64,000 nucleotides of DNA, taken from positions 744,001 through 808,000 of the forward strand of contig NZ_WTYC01000001.1 in the NCBI RefSeq assembly GCF_009827325.1. Direction: 5' to 3'. Each line of letters begins with the position of its first letter. Position 1 is the stretch's first letter. The translations under genes were made by a program, and so were the position numbers. Below the pieces are notes generated by a model that had not been told where the DNA came from, did no database searches, and was given only the letters and a program-made list of their open reading frames with translations. This DNA comes from Qipengyuania vulgaris. Its GTDB lineage: Bacteria > Pseudomonadota > Alphaproteobacteria > Sphingomonadales > Sphingomonadaceae. Below are positions 55,246 through 64,000 of this stretch, piece after piece.

Positions 55246-56763
55246 ATGGGAGAGAGACCAGCAAGCAACCGCGCGACCGATTTCGACGTGCTTATCGTCG
55301 GCGCCGGCATTTCCGGCATCGGCATGGCCGCACATATGCGGGAGAAAATCCCGGATCACAGTTTCGCCATCGTGGAGCAGCGCGAGAACCTCGGGGGGAC
55401 ATGGGATCTTTTCCGCTACCCCGGCGTGCGGTCGGACAGCGACATGCACACGCTCGGTTTCGAATTCGAACCGTGGAAACATGAAAAGTCGATAGCCGAT
55501 GCGCCTGCGATCCTCGAATATCTCGACCAGATCGTGGACGAACGCGACATTCGCCGCCACATCCGTTTCGGACATAAGGTCATCTCTGCGGACTGGCGCG
55601 GTGCAGATGCCCGCTGGCAGGTCACGCTCGAAACTTCGGACGGCGAGCGCAAGTTGCTCACCGCGAATTGGCTCTATCTCGGATCGGGCTATTACGATTA
55701 CGACGAACCCTATGATCCCGGTTTCGATTTCGGCGATTTCACCGGTCAGGTGATCCACCCGCAATTCTGGCCCGAGGATCTCGATTACGCGGGCAAGAAA
55801 GTCATCGTGATCGGTTCGGGCGCGACAGCGGTGACCATCGTTCCTTCGGTGGCCCGGCGGGCGGCCAAGGTCACCATGCTCCAGCGCACGCCGACATGGA
55901 TGTTCTCGCGCCCGGCGAAGGACGGATTTGCGAACTTCCTGCGCAAGATCTTGCCCGAAAAGACGGCTTACCGCATCACGCGCTGGAAAAATATCAAGCT
56001 GCAGGACATCGGTTTCAAGCGCGCGCGAACAAGCCCGCAAAAGGTCGGCGAGTTCCTGCACAAGAAGATTAGGAAGATCATGGGGGAGGATTTCGATCTC
56101 GAGCCCTTCACGCCCCCTTACAATCCTTGGGACCAGCGCCTTTGCCTGGTGCCCGACGACGATCTTTTCGAAGCGATAAAAGGCGGCAAGGCCGATGTGG
56201 TCACTGGCCGGATAAAGGCCTTCGAGAAGGGCGGCGTCCGACTCGAGGACGGAAGTTTCCTCCCCGCCGATATCGTGGTGACCGCCACCGGTCTCAAGTT
56301 GGCCGTAGCCGGCAAGATCACGCTGACAGTCGAGGGTGAACCGGTCGATCTGGCCCAGCGTTTCTACTACAAGGGCTGCATGTTCTCGAACCTGCCCAAC
56401 CTCGCGGTGGTTTTCGGCTATCTCAATGCCAGCTGGACATTGCGGGCAGATATAAACTCGGATTACGTCTGCCGCGTCCTCGCTGAAATGAAGGCGAGCG
56501 GCAGCGACGTCGCCGTTCCCGTCCTTCCTGACTCCCTTGATCTTGAAGAAGACGACATCTTCGATTTCTCATCCGGCTATATCCAACGTGCCAAGCACAT
56601 CATGCCGAAGAACGCTGTGAATTACCCATGGCGGCTGAACCAGGAATACGTGATCGACCGCAAGCGCATGCGCGCCGATCCGGTCGACGATGGCATCCTC
56701 TCTCTACGGCGCCGGGGTGCGAATGCGCGCGAAACCCACGAAAGGCTCGAAGCTGCGGAGTAG
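55246..56763 (+). CDS. Flavin monooxygenase, Baeyer-Villiger type
   Basis: 505 aa, FAD- and NADPH-binding. The first GxGxxG is at 19-24 (GAGISG), the BVMO fingerprint FTGQVIHPQFWP is at about 165-176 (FxGxxxHxxxWP) and the second dinucleotide motif IGSGATAV is at about 185. GGTWDLFRYPGVRSDSDMH is the FAD-interacting segment. It should oxidise ketones to esters or aldehydes, perhaps with steroid or cycloketone substrates. The start ATG at 55246 is preceded by no strong Shine-Dalgarno sequence. It is divergent from the LacI regulator. Confidence 0.92.
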   Translation: MGERPASNRATDFDVLIVGAGISGIGMAAHMREKIPDHSFAIVEQRENLGGTWDLFRYPGVRSDSDMHTLGFEFEPWKHEKSIADAPAILEYLDQIVDERDIRRHIRFGHKVISADWRGADARWQVTLETSDGERKLLTANWLYLGSGYYDYDEPYDPGFDFGDFTGQVIHPQFWPEDLDYAGKKVIVIGSGATAVTIVPSVARRAAKVTMLQRTPTWMFSRPAKDGFANFLRKILPEKTAYRITRWKNIKLQDIGFKRARTSPQKVGEFLHKKIRKIMGEDFDLEPFTPPYNPWDQRLCLVPDDDLFEAIKGGKADVVTGRIKAFEKGGVRLEDGSFLPADIVVTATGLKLAVAGKITLTVEGEPVDLAQRFYYKGCMFSNLPNLAVVFGYLNASWTLRADINSDYVCRVLAEMKASGSDVAVPVLPDSLDLEEDDIFDFSSGYIQRAKHIMPKNAVNYPWRLNQEYVIDRKRMRADPVDDGILSLRRRGANARETHERLEAAE

Positions 56764-56796
56764 CTTTCGCGAACCAGCCGCACTACGTGGTCGGGC

Positions 56797-57552
56797 ATGA
56801 CTGATCGTATCTACACCGCCGGCCTCGTAGTGATCGGCGACGAAATCCTTTCCGGGCGGACGCACGACAAGAACATCGCGCAAGTCGCCAGCTGGCTGCA
56901 GGTGCAGGGCATTCGCCTCTCCGAAGTGCGCGTGGTGCCCGATGTGATCGAACGGATCGTCGAAGCGGTCAACGCGCTGCGCGAAGCCAACGACTACCTG
57001 TTCACAACGGGCGGGATCGGGCCCACGCATGACGACATTACCGTCGACGCGGTTTCTCAAGCGCTTGGCGTGCCGGTGATAATTCATCCCGAAGCGCGCG
57101 CCATTCTGGAAAAATACTATACCGACAAGGGCGGGCTCAACGAAGGCCGACTGCGCATGGCGCGGACGCCCGAGGGTGCCGAACTGATACCCAACCGCAT
57201 GTCCGGCGCGCCGGGCATACGGATCGGTAGTATCCACCTTATGGCAGGTGTTCCGCACATTACCGCAGGCATGCTCGATGCCCTCACAGGCACGCTCAAG
57301 GGCGGCGCCCCGCTCATTGCCGAGACCGTTGGCGGGTTCATCCCCGAGAGCGAAGTGTCCGGTCTGCTCCGTGAGGTCGAGAAGGCCCACGAGAATTGCC
57401 AGATCGGCAGCTATCCCTTCTTCCGCGAAGGCCGCGTCGGCTCGAACTTCGTCATCCGCTCCACCGACCCGGCCGAACTCGATGCCTGCATGGCAGAGCT
57501 CTGCAAGGGGCTGGAAGAGGCAGGCTTTGCATTTACCCCCGGCGGAATCTGA
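56797..57552 (+). CDS. CinA-like molybdopterin-binding (MoaB/Mog-type) domain protein
   Basis: 251 aa matching only the N-terminal, molybdopterin-binding-fold domain of CinA; the C-terminal nicotinamide-nucleotide amidase (PncC) domain is absent. The segments LVVIGDEILSGRTHDKN, GGIGPTHDDIT and the SPGPDG-like GAPGIRIG segment are present. Such short forms are common in alphaproteobacteria. The role could be pyridine-nucleotide or cofactor metabolism; not certain. Confidence 0.88.
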   Translation: MTDRIYTAGLVVIGDEILSGRTHDKNIAQVASWLQVQGIRLSEVRVVPDVIERIVEAVNALREANDYLFTTGGIGPTHDDITVDAVSQALGVPVIIHPEARAILEKYYTDKGGLNEGRLRMARTPEGAELIPNRMSGAPGIRIGSIHLMAGVPHITAGMLDALTGTLKGGAPLIAETVGGFIPESEVSGLLREVEKAHENCQIGSYPFFREGRVGSNFVIRSTDPAELDACMAELCKGLEEAGFAFTPGGI

Positions 57553-57595
57553 CCGGCACTTGCGCAGCGCCGCACTGGGGTTAGCCTGAATTTCG

Positions 57596-60518
57596 ATGCT
57601 CTGGCTCTTCGTCTTCGCTCTCATCGCTGCCTGCGTTCTCCTTTTCCAGCGCACAGGCGGCCGAGCGCAGGATCGGCGAACTGGAAGATCGGCATACGGA
57701 GCAGGCATTGCGTTTGCTCGCGCTGGCATCGTCCGATGCTTCCGCCCCATCCGCGCAGGAGTCCGACGATGTTCAGGGGATCGAACCGGAGACCTCGCCG
57801 GAGAAGTTGGCTGAATCCGCCCAAGCACCTGCCGTAACCCTTCGCAGGTCGGCGGAGGCGGTGGCTACGACAGAGATACCTCCATCGGAAGCATCCGAAC
57901 GCGAGACTCAGCCAAGCGAACCGGCACTTGCAGCCGATGGCCAGCCATCCCGCTTCAGCCTCGATTTCGAAGACATCTTCGGGCGCCGCTTGCCGATCTG
58001 GGCAGGCGGAATAACGCTCGCCGTCGCAGGCGTGTTTCTTGTGCGGTATTCGATCGAGGCTGGTCTGCTCACACCTGTCGTGCGCGTCGCACTCTCGTTT
58101 CTCTTTGGGCTTCTACTCCTGGCGGGAGCCGAAATCGCCTACCGCTACGAGGACCGCATCCGCGACGAGCGCGTGAGGCAGGCATTGGCCGGCGCCGGTC
58201 TCGCGACATTATATGCGGGGTTTTACCTTGCGGGCACACAATACGGGCTGATCGGCCAGAGCGTCGCCTTCCTCGGTCTCGCCGCCGTGACCGCCCTGGC
58301 CATCTTCCTGTCCTACCGTTTCGGACTGCCGAGCGCGGTGCTTGGCCTGGTTGGAGGTTTTGCCGCCCCCGCTCTTGTCGGGGGAGAAGACGCCAACCTG
58401 CCCATGCTGGCGCTTTATCTCGCGCTGGTCACAGGTGGCCTCACACAAACCGCCAATCGCCAGAGCCGCTCCTGGCTGGGCCTCGGTGCGCTGGCAGGCG
58501 GGCTCGGCTGGGGCGCGCTACTGTTGATAGGCGGAGACTTTGCCTTTGCCGACATTCTCGCGCTCGGCCTCTATTTCATTGTGCTCGGCACAATCGTTCC
58601 GGCCTTCCTCGAGATCGAGCGGTTCGAACAACCCATCCGCATCGCGGCAGCCGCTCTCGCTGGCCTGCAATTGGCAGTGCTGGTCGACGAAGGCGGGTAC
58701 AAGTTGCTGGCTTGGGGCCTCTACCTGCTCCTCGGCGCAGCACTGGCATGGTTCGGATGGCGCAGGCCGGAGATGCGTGCCGGCAGTGCGATGGCTGCGG
58801 CCATTGGTATTGTCCTGCTTGCCCTGTGGCCCGCTCCCGATCCAATGAGTTTCGCCCTGGTCGCGGCGGGACTCGCGGCGCTGTTCGCGCTGGTCGCGCT
58901 CGGCCTGCTCCGCTGGAAAGACGGTGATTCGCTGGAAGCGTTGAGCGTGGCCACTGTGCCGCTCGCCACCGGACTGGTGACGCTCTGGACGTTTGGCAGT
59001 CTCGACGGCGATACGGTGCGCGCATGGGAGGGAATGGGGCTCCTCGTACTCTCCGCCCTGCCCGCCGCTGCCGTGACGATATTGTGGGCGCGCAAGGCAC
59101 AGGGCGAGCTTGCGGCCAACCTCGCCAGCGCAGGGCTGCTGGTCTTCCTCGCCACTGCTTGCCTGTTGCCCAACGTGACCATGCCTTTCACCGCCAGTGC
59201 CATAGCAGTGGGGCTCGCATGGCTCCTGCGGGGGCGGATGGGCGAGAGCCGCTCCCTCTCCGCATTGCTCTGGTTAGCGGCCGTTGGTACTTTACTGACA
59301 CTGCCCATCAGCGACACGCGATTTGCCGAGATTGAAACCCTGTTTGCGGGTGCGAGCGAGTGGTCGCCGCTGTCGTTCCTTCGCTGGCTCGCGGCCGGGT
59401 TACCTTGGGCAGCGATTGCCCTGATCCGTCCGGAAGGCCGGGACCGCGCGGTTGCGGAATTCGTTACCGCCCTCCTGCTCTTCGCCGCACTCGCCCAAAT
59501 GCTGGCCCCCATTTGGCTAGTCTGGGTTGCAGCGACACTGGTCGCGGGGGTAAGTGTGAAATGGCCGGAAAGGTCGATCGCTACGCTGGCGCTTATCCTG
59601 TGTATTGCCCTCTGGGCCCTCGCACCTTTGGGAGACTGGCTGGCCGAAGGGATTGGAGCGCTTTCCGGCGAGCCAATGCTGCTGAGCTACCTGCCCAGCC
59701 TGCGGCAGGTTCTCGGCTTTGTCCTTCCGCTGACAATTGCCTTAGCCATGACGCGTGTGCGCATCCTGAGCTATTTGGAGCGAGCCGTGCCGTTGTTCTG
59801 GGCCGCGGTGCCTTTAGCCCTGATCGTGGCGCATGTGCTCTTCAAGCAGGTTCTTGCGCTCGATTCCTCGCCCGATTTCGCCTCGCGCGGGCTGGCGGAG
59901 CGCACCCTCTGGGAGGCTCTTCTTCTTGCTGTCGGGTGGGGCGCCTGGTTCCGCCTCAAGCAGCGCCAGCTGGCTACCGCCTTTGCTGCGACTGCGTCCG
60001 CCCACTTCTTCTGGTTTACCAGCCTGTTGCACAATCCCTTGTGGGACCATCAGGCAGTCGGGCCGGTTCCGCTCGCCAACCTTGCACTTGCCGCCTACGC
60101 GGTGGGAATTGGGTCGCTCCTGTCTATCCGGCACTGGCTTCCCGCAATGAGACGCTGGATCGACATTGCGGTGATGGTGCTGGCGACTCTAGGCGCCATG
60201 ACGCTGCTCCGGCAGGTCTTCGCAGGGTCTTTTCTGGACACACTGCCCCTATCGCAGAGCGAGGACCTACTGCGCTCGCTCGTCGGAATCCTGCTCGCTA
60301 TCGCTTTCCTGCTGATCGGTAGCGCCCGAGGCGAGCGGCTGTGGCGGGTCGGATCGCTGGTGTTGATGACGGGCACCGTACTGAAAGTCTTCATCTTCGA
60401 CACCGCTGGTCTCGAAGGACTGTTGCGTATTGCCAGCTTTGTCGCTCTGGGCGCCAGCCTGATCGGCATCGGCTGGTTCTATTCACGCCAATTGAAGGTC
60501 GCGCCGCCTGGACAATAA
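57596..60518 (+). pseudogene. DUF2339 multi-pass membrane protein with apparent N-terminal frameshift
   Basis: About 970 aa in all, more than 20 hydrophobic helices, as in DUF2339 proteins. The natural N-terminus, MLWLFVFALIAACVLLFQ from the ATG at 57596, is a membrane anchor. About 20 codons on, the next-frame reading AERRIGELEDRHTEQALRL continues as the expected charged coiled coil. Skipping one base near 57655-57660 (GGCGGCC) would fuse them. Without that, the only intact frame starts at a TTG at 57708 and lacks the anchor and coil. It may be a sequencing error, a true frameshift or a restart. A terminator follows. Confidence 0.6.
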
Positions 60519-60519
60519 G

Positions 60520-60549
60520 AAAGGGCCGGAGGTTTCCCCCCGGCCCTTT
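60520..60549. terminator. Bidirectional terminator between DUF2339 gene and rplA
   Basis: Arms 60520-60529 (AAAGGGCCGG) and 60540-60549 pair perfectly over 10 bp around a 10-base loop, with TTTT on the plus side and a T-rich TTTCTTATT on the minus side. It ends the DUF2339 transcript and the rplKA transcript. Confidence 0.85.
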
Positions 60550-60621
60550 TCCTGTTCGCTGCCACTTATCGACCGCTTGAGCGCTGACAGCCCTCGAGCA
60601 GCGAAGCGGCAGGGCTGAAAC

Positions 60622-61314
60622 TTATGCGCCTTCGACTTCGCCGAGGTCGACCTTGAGGCCGGGACCCATCGAGCTGGTCAGCGTGACCTTGCGGACATAC
60701 TTGCCCTTTGCACCGGTCGGCTTGGCCTTCACGATGGCTTCGGTCAGCGCCTTGAAGTTCTTCTTCAGGTCTTCATCCTTGAACGACAGCTTGCCAATGC
60801 CGCTGTGGATGATGCCCTGCTTCTCGACGCGGAATTCGACTTGGCCGCCCTTGGCGTCCTTCACGGCCTGTTCCACGTTCGGCGTCACGGTGCCGAGCTT
60901 CGGGTTCGGCATCAGGCCCTTGGGGCCGAGCACCTTGCCGAGACGGCCGACGACACCCATCATGTCCGGGGTCGCGATCACGCGATCGTAGTTGAGGTTG
61001 CCGTTCTGCATGTCTTCCATGAGATCTTCGGCACCGACCTTGTCGGCTCCAGCGGCGAGCGCCTTTTCGGCATTGTCGCCCTTCGCGAACACTGCGACCT
61101 TGACGTCTTTGCCGGTGCCGCTCGGGAGCGAAACCATGCCGCGGACCATCTGGTCGGCGTGGCGCGGATCGACGCCGAGGTTCATGGCGACTTCGACGGT
61201 CTCGTCGAACTTGGACTTGTGTTCGCGCAGCGTGGCGATTGCTTCATCCACGGTGTAAAGCTTCTCGTTGTCGAGCTTTGCGCGGACCTGCTGGTTCTTC
61301 GTCTGCTTTGCCAT
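60622..61314 (-). CDS. rplA: 50S ribosomal protein L1
   Basis: 230 aa. It binds the L1 stalk of 23S rRNA and, in many bacteria, its own mRNA leader. [20 protein letters not shown] and the [13 protein letters not shown] strand are typical. It starts four bases after the rplK stop, as an operon. Length is normal. Confidence 0.98.
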   Translation of the reverse strand: MAKQTKNQQVRAKLDNEKLYTVDEAIATLREHKSKFDETVEVAMNLGVDPRHADQMVRGMVSLPSGTGKDVKVAVFAKGDNAEKALAAGADKVGAEDLMEDMQNGNLNYDRVIATPDMMGVVGRLGKVLGPKGLMPNPKLGTVTPNVEQAVKDAKGGQVEFRVEKQGIIHSGIGKLSFKDEDLKKNFKALTEAIVKAKPTGAKGKYVRKVTLTSSMGPGLKVDLGEVEGA

Positions 61315-61318
61315 GTGC

Positions 61319-61750
61319 TTAGCCCTCCACCACTTCGAGGCCCATCGAACGCGCGGAGCCTTCGATGATCTTCATGGCCTGATCGATATCGTTCGCATTG
61401 AGGTCGGCCATCTTGGCTTCGGCGATTTCCTTGATCGCGCTCTGCTTGATAGTCCCGGCCGAAACCTTGCCCGGCTCCTTCGAGCCCGACTTCAGCTTGG
61501 CAGCCTTCTTCAGGTAATACGATGCCGGCGGCGTCTTGGTGACGAAGGTGAACGAACGGTCCGCATAAACGGTGATGACCGTCGGGATCGGTGCACTCTT
61601 CTCGAGTTCCTGCGTAGCGGCATTAAACGCCTTGCAGAATTCCATGATGTTCACACCGCGCTGACCCAGCGCAGGGCCGATGGGCGGCGAGGGATTTGCA
61701 GTGCCCGCGGGCACCTGCAGCTTGATATAGCCTTCGATCTTCTTGGCCAT
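61319..61750 (-). CDS. rplK: 50S ribosomal protein L11
   Basis: 143 aa. It binds the GTPase-associated region of 23S rRNA. The segments [20 protein letters not shown], with the flexible N-terminal domain, and [17 protein letters not shown] are typical. First gene of rplKA. nusG, which usually precedes it, lies about 1.9 kb away on the same strand beyond two plus-strand genes. Confidence 0.98.
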   Translation of the reverse strand: MAKKIEGYIKLQVPAGTANPSPPIGPALGQRGVNIMEFCKAFNAATQELEKSAPIPTVITVYADRSFTFVTKTPPASYYLKKAAKLKSGSKEPGKVSAGTIKQSAIKEIAEAKMADLNANDIDQAMKIIEGSARSMGLEVVEG

Positions 61751-62036
61751 TACTGGCCTCCTTTCACACTGTCGGCTGCATCTTTCGATCCAGCCTCATG
61801 TTGAGCGGTCGAGCGGTCTGCTTGGCAGGCCTCCCGCGTGGATTTCCCGTCACTGTCGCTTGGGAAGGCGCGCACATAGCGATTCTGCCCGTAATTGCAA
61901 GCACAAGGCGCGTGACAGAGCGCTCGCGGAAATGCCAGTTGGCAACCGCTGGTCAAATTCACCCTATCGCTATCGTCGCGATACCTTAAGAGTTAGGCTG
62001 ATAGAGATCATTGGGACTGACTCAGGGGGCAACTTT
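61751..62036. promoter_or_regulatory. Divergent intergenic region between rplK and the PspA-like gene
   Basis: A 286-base gap that must hold the promoter of rplKA on the minus strand and of the PspA-like gene on the plus strand. The minus strand shows CTATGT (61874-61879) as a possible -10, with TTGCAA-like sequence about 15-17 bases upstream. I cannot assign either promoter with confidence. The PspA-like start has AGGGGG upstream. Confidence 0.35.
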
Positions 62037-62735
62037 ATGTTTCGTATCGCTATCCAGGTGAAGGAACTCATTGCTAGCAATGTAACGAGTGCGCTCGAAG
62101 GCGCATCGGATCCGGCCAAAATGCTGGCGCATCTCCAGCGCGAGATTGAAGAGGCACTGGTTGGCCTTCACGGAGAACTATCAAAAGCACGCCGGCAGAA
62201 GGACAGACTCGACGCCGAGATGACCCGTTCGGAGCAGCGTGAGGCGGACTGGTCCGAAAAGGCGAAGATCGCGATGGATCACGACCGCGAAGATCTTGCT
62301 CGGCAAGCGCTTATCGCGCGCGAAGATTGCCGGTCCGGAAACGAACTGATCAAGCGGGACATCCAACGCCTCCGGGCCGATATCGACGAAATTGAAGCGG
62401 CGGAACGCGAGCTTGAAACCAAGCGTGCGGACGTGCGTCAGCGCTATGCCGACCAATTCGCCGCTGACGGCAACGCCAGCGGCAAGGTCTCGAACCAAGG
62501 CTTCGTCAACCGGACCGAGCGCCGCTTGGACCATATAGAAGCCCTCGAAAAGCGTACCGACTTCGCCACCGAAGATAGAGCGGCAAGCCGCAGCAACGCC
62601 TCTGTCGAGCGAGAGATCGAGGACATGCGCCGCGACAAGGAAATCGAGGAAGAGCTTGCCGCGCTTCGCGGTACTGCCGGTAACTCGGCGAGCGCCCCGG
62701 CGAAGAAAAGCGGCAAACGCACTAAGGCAGCATGA
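62037..62735 (+). CDS. PspA/IM30-like phage-shock/ESCRT-type protein
   Basis: 232 aa, nearly all helical coiled coil. The N-terminal amphipathic helix MFRIAIQVKELIASNVTSAL and ASDPAKMLAHLQREIEEALVGL match the PspA/Vipp1 family, which binds stressed inner membrane and forms ESCRT-III-like rings. The frame is open upstream to 61743, but the ATG at 62037 has a strong AGGGGG and gives the family start. No pspB, pspC or pspF is adjacent. A CPBP protease gene follows after 80 bases. Confidence 0.87.
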   Translation: MFRIAIQVKELIASNVTSALEGASDPAKMLAHLQREIEEALVGLHGELSKARRQKDRLDAEMTRSEQREADWSEKAKIAMDHDREDLARQALIAREDCRSGNELIKRDIQRLRADIDEIEAAERELETKRADVRQRYADQFAADGNASGKVSNQGFVNRTERRLDHIEALEKRTDFATEDRAASRSNASVEREIEDMRRDKEIEEELAALRGTAGNSASAPAKKSGKRTKAA

Positions 62736-62815
62736 TAGCCCACCTCCGATGACAGCATTATGCTAGACGACTTCCGGTTCTTCGTGGACGTGGAGCGTAC
62801 AGAGAAAGTTACAGT

Positions 62816-63571
62816 TTGACCGAGCAGACGATCGTTTCGGCCCAGGAAGCCGGCCAACCCCAAAGGCAAGAGCTGGGATGGGGCGGTTTTGCCCTCCAGT
62901 TCCTCAGCGTCATCGTCGTCTACTTCGCATGCGGTATTCCCGGTGTGGCGATATGGGGCGAGACATCGACTGGGGCGGCGGTATCGGTCGCATCCAGCAT
63001 GGCCGGCGCGCTGCTCGTAGCCTGGTTGTGGCTGCAGCGCGAAGGGATGGTTGCAGAGGCCTGGAATTTGCGCGCGCCCACGAAATGGGCGCACACGCTC
63101 GGCTGGGCGGTATTGGCGACGATCGCCATCATCGGCTGGTTCACGCTGGGCAGTATGCTGGTCGAAGCAGTCGGGCTGAGCACCCCCGATGTCGAACAGG
63201 TGTTGGGCTGGGTCACCCAGAGCCAGTTCCATTTCATCCTGTGGATCGTCCTGGTTGCGCTTTTCGCCGCGGGACTTGGCGAAGAGTTGCTCTGGCGCGG
63301 CTTCCTGATGGATCGCCTGGCCCGGCTAGGAGGCCTGCGCAGCCGCATGTGGCTGGTGATCTTCCTGCAGGCGGCGCTGTTCGGCCTGCCACATTTCTAC
63401 CAGGGGTTTGGCGGAGTGATCATCACCGGCGTTGTCGGGATCGGTTTCGGCTGGCTGCGCTATCGCTGCGGCGGAAACCTGTGGGCCTGCGTACTGGCGC
63501 ACATGGCGGTCGATACGATCATGATGAGCCTTTCCTATGCGACCAGGCTCGGGCTGATGCCCACCACCTGA
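62816..63571 (+). CDS. CPBP family intramembrane metalloprotease
   Basis: 251 aa with about eight hydrophobic helices. The CPBP/Abi motifs are complete: EExxxR with E156, E157 and R161 (EELLWRGF), H193 in LPHFYQG, and H229/D233 in LAHMAVDT. The start is TTG at 62816 with GAGAAAG upstream. Family members cleave membrane substrates and act in protein processing and stress or bacteriocin immunity. Next to a PspA-like gene, a role in membrane stress is a reasonable guess. Confidence 0.85.
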   Translation: MTEQTIVSAQEAGQPQRQELGWGGFALQFLSVIVVYFACGIPGVAIWGETSTGAAVSVASSMAGALLVAWLWLQREGMVAEAWNLRAPTKWAHTLGWAVLATIAIIGWFTLGSMLVEAVGLSTPDVEQVLGWVTQSQFHFILWIVLVALFAAGLGEELLWRGFLMDRLARLGGLRSRMWLVIFLQAALFGLPHFYQGFGGVIITGVVGIGFGWLRYRCGGNLWACVLAHMAVDTIMMSLSYATRLGLMPTT

Positions 63572-63576
63572 TACGG

Positions 63577-63612
63577 AAAAGGGCGCCCCTCCGCATGGAG
63601 GAACGCCCTTTC
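63577..63612. terminator. Terminator between CPBP gene and nusG
   Basis: AAAGGGCG (63578-63585) pairs with CGCCCTTT (63604-63611), with an inner CCTCC/GGAGG stem around GCAT. Convergent stops of the CPBP protease (63571) and nusG (63633) flank it. Confidence 0.8.
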
Positions 63613-63632
63613 CCGATGTTTTGCGAACGGTC

Positions 63633-64000
63633 TTACTTGACCAGTTCGACCTGTTCGAATTCCAGCTCGACCGGCGTCGCGCGGCCGAATATCGAGACCG
63701 AGACCTTGACCTTCTGCTTGTCGAAATCGAGTTCCTCGACCAGCCCGTTGAAGCTGGCGAAGGGACCGTCGAGAACCTTCACCTGGTCGCCGATCTCGTA
63801 ATCGACACTGACCTGCGTTTTCGGTGCCGACTTGGCTTCTTCCACACCGCCGAAATAGCGTGCGGCTTCGCGCTCGGAGATGGCCTGCGGCTTGTTATTG
63901 TTACCGAGGAAGCCAGTGACCTTCGGCGTGTTCTTCACAAGGTGATAGACATCGTCGGTCATGTTGAGCTTGGCAAGGACGTAGCCCGGCATGAACTTGC
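63633..64000 (-). CDS. nusG: Transcription termination/antitermination factor NusG (5' truncated by window end)
   Basis: The C-terminal 122 or so codons. The visible part includes the end of the NGN domain (MPGYVLAKLNMTDDVYHLVKN, here starting near 63992) and the KOW domain (VDYEIGDQVKVLDGPFASF). It links RNA polymerase to Rho or to the ribosome. The N-terminal part and secE are beyond the window. Convergent with the CPBP protease. Confidence 0.96.
   Translation of the reverse strand, partial: KFMPGYVLAKLNMTDDVYHLVKNTPKVTGFLGNNNKPQAISEREAARYFGGVEEAKSAPKTQVSVDYEIGDQVKVLDGPFASFNGLVEELDFDKQKVKVSVSIFGRATPVELEFEQVELVK

Noticed and set aside
1-64000. tRNA, rRNA, CRISPR arrays, IS elements and prophage genes
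   Set aside because: None recognised by reading the window; no repeat-spacer pattern, transposase or phage structural gene was found.

Overview
The window looks like chromosomal DNA of an alphaproteobacterium of the order Sphingomonadales, most likely an Erythrobacteraceae-type marine or aerobic heterotroph. This rests on the high GC content, the alphaproteobacterial small families (DUF465, DUF1465, DUF2254, DUF1761), the Entner-Doudoroff gene set, the PTS-Ntr enzyme PtsP, TonB-dependent receptors, and the pal-type order ybgF-tilS. I see no rRNA, tRNA, IS element, prophage or CRISPR array. Nearly all of the 64 kb is ordinary tightly packed core genome, and no gap between genes exceeds 300 bases.

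Layout. 1-9.5 kb: the end of a TonB receptor, a sulfotransferase, serS-surE, a potassium-channel-like protein, a DUF1761 membrane protein, rimO and a CHASE2-EAL c-di-GMP protein. 9.49-9.68 kb: a compact unit made of promoter, SD-sequestering hairpin, 11-codon Trp-rich ORF and strong terminator; this is the most unusual item here. 9.7-15.5 kb: a transglutaminase-like protein, then the overlapping operon zwf-edd-glk-eda, which takes glucose to pyruvate plus glyceraldehyde-3-phosphate. 15.5-21 kb (minus): tilS, cpoB, a RodZ-like protein, ptsP and a DUF465 gene. 21-30 kb: a second DUF465 gene (divergent), DUF1465, glpK, an MBL-fold hydrolase, a membrane protein, nadA, two tandem DUF2254 membrane proteins and an EamA exporter. 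30-40.5 kb: an OYE ene-reductase, a lipoprotein with lipB, a membrane protein, a phospholipid-methyltransferase-like enzyme, an MFS transporter, arsC, a Fur-box-controlled catecholate siderophore receptor, an orphan [2Fe-2S] subunit, a class II aldolase and a MATE pump.

40.5-50.6 kb is a complete chemotaxis cluster on one strand: cheA-cheW-cheY-cheB-cheR, then a GGDEF-EAL protein whose stop overlaps the start of the first of two tandem methyl-accepting chemotaxis proteins. It ends at a strong terminator. CheA has a long unusual C-terminus.

50.6-64 kb: a beta-propeller/amidohydrolase, a LacI regulator, a Baeyer-Villiger-type monooxygenase, a CinA-like protein, a DUF2339 giant membrane protein with an apparent N-terminal frameshift, rplA and rplK (minus), a PspA-like protein and a CPBP protease (plus), and the 3' part of nusG (minus, cut by the window end). 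The PspA and CPBP genes separate nusG from rplK-rplA, which are usually neighbours.

All calls come from reading the sequence and from knowledge of the families. No database search was run.
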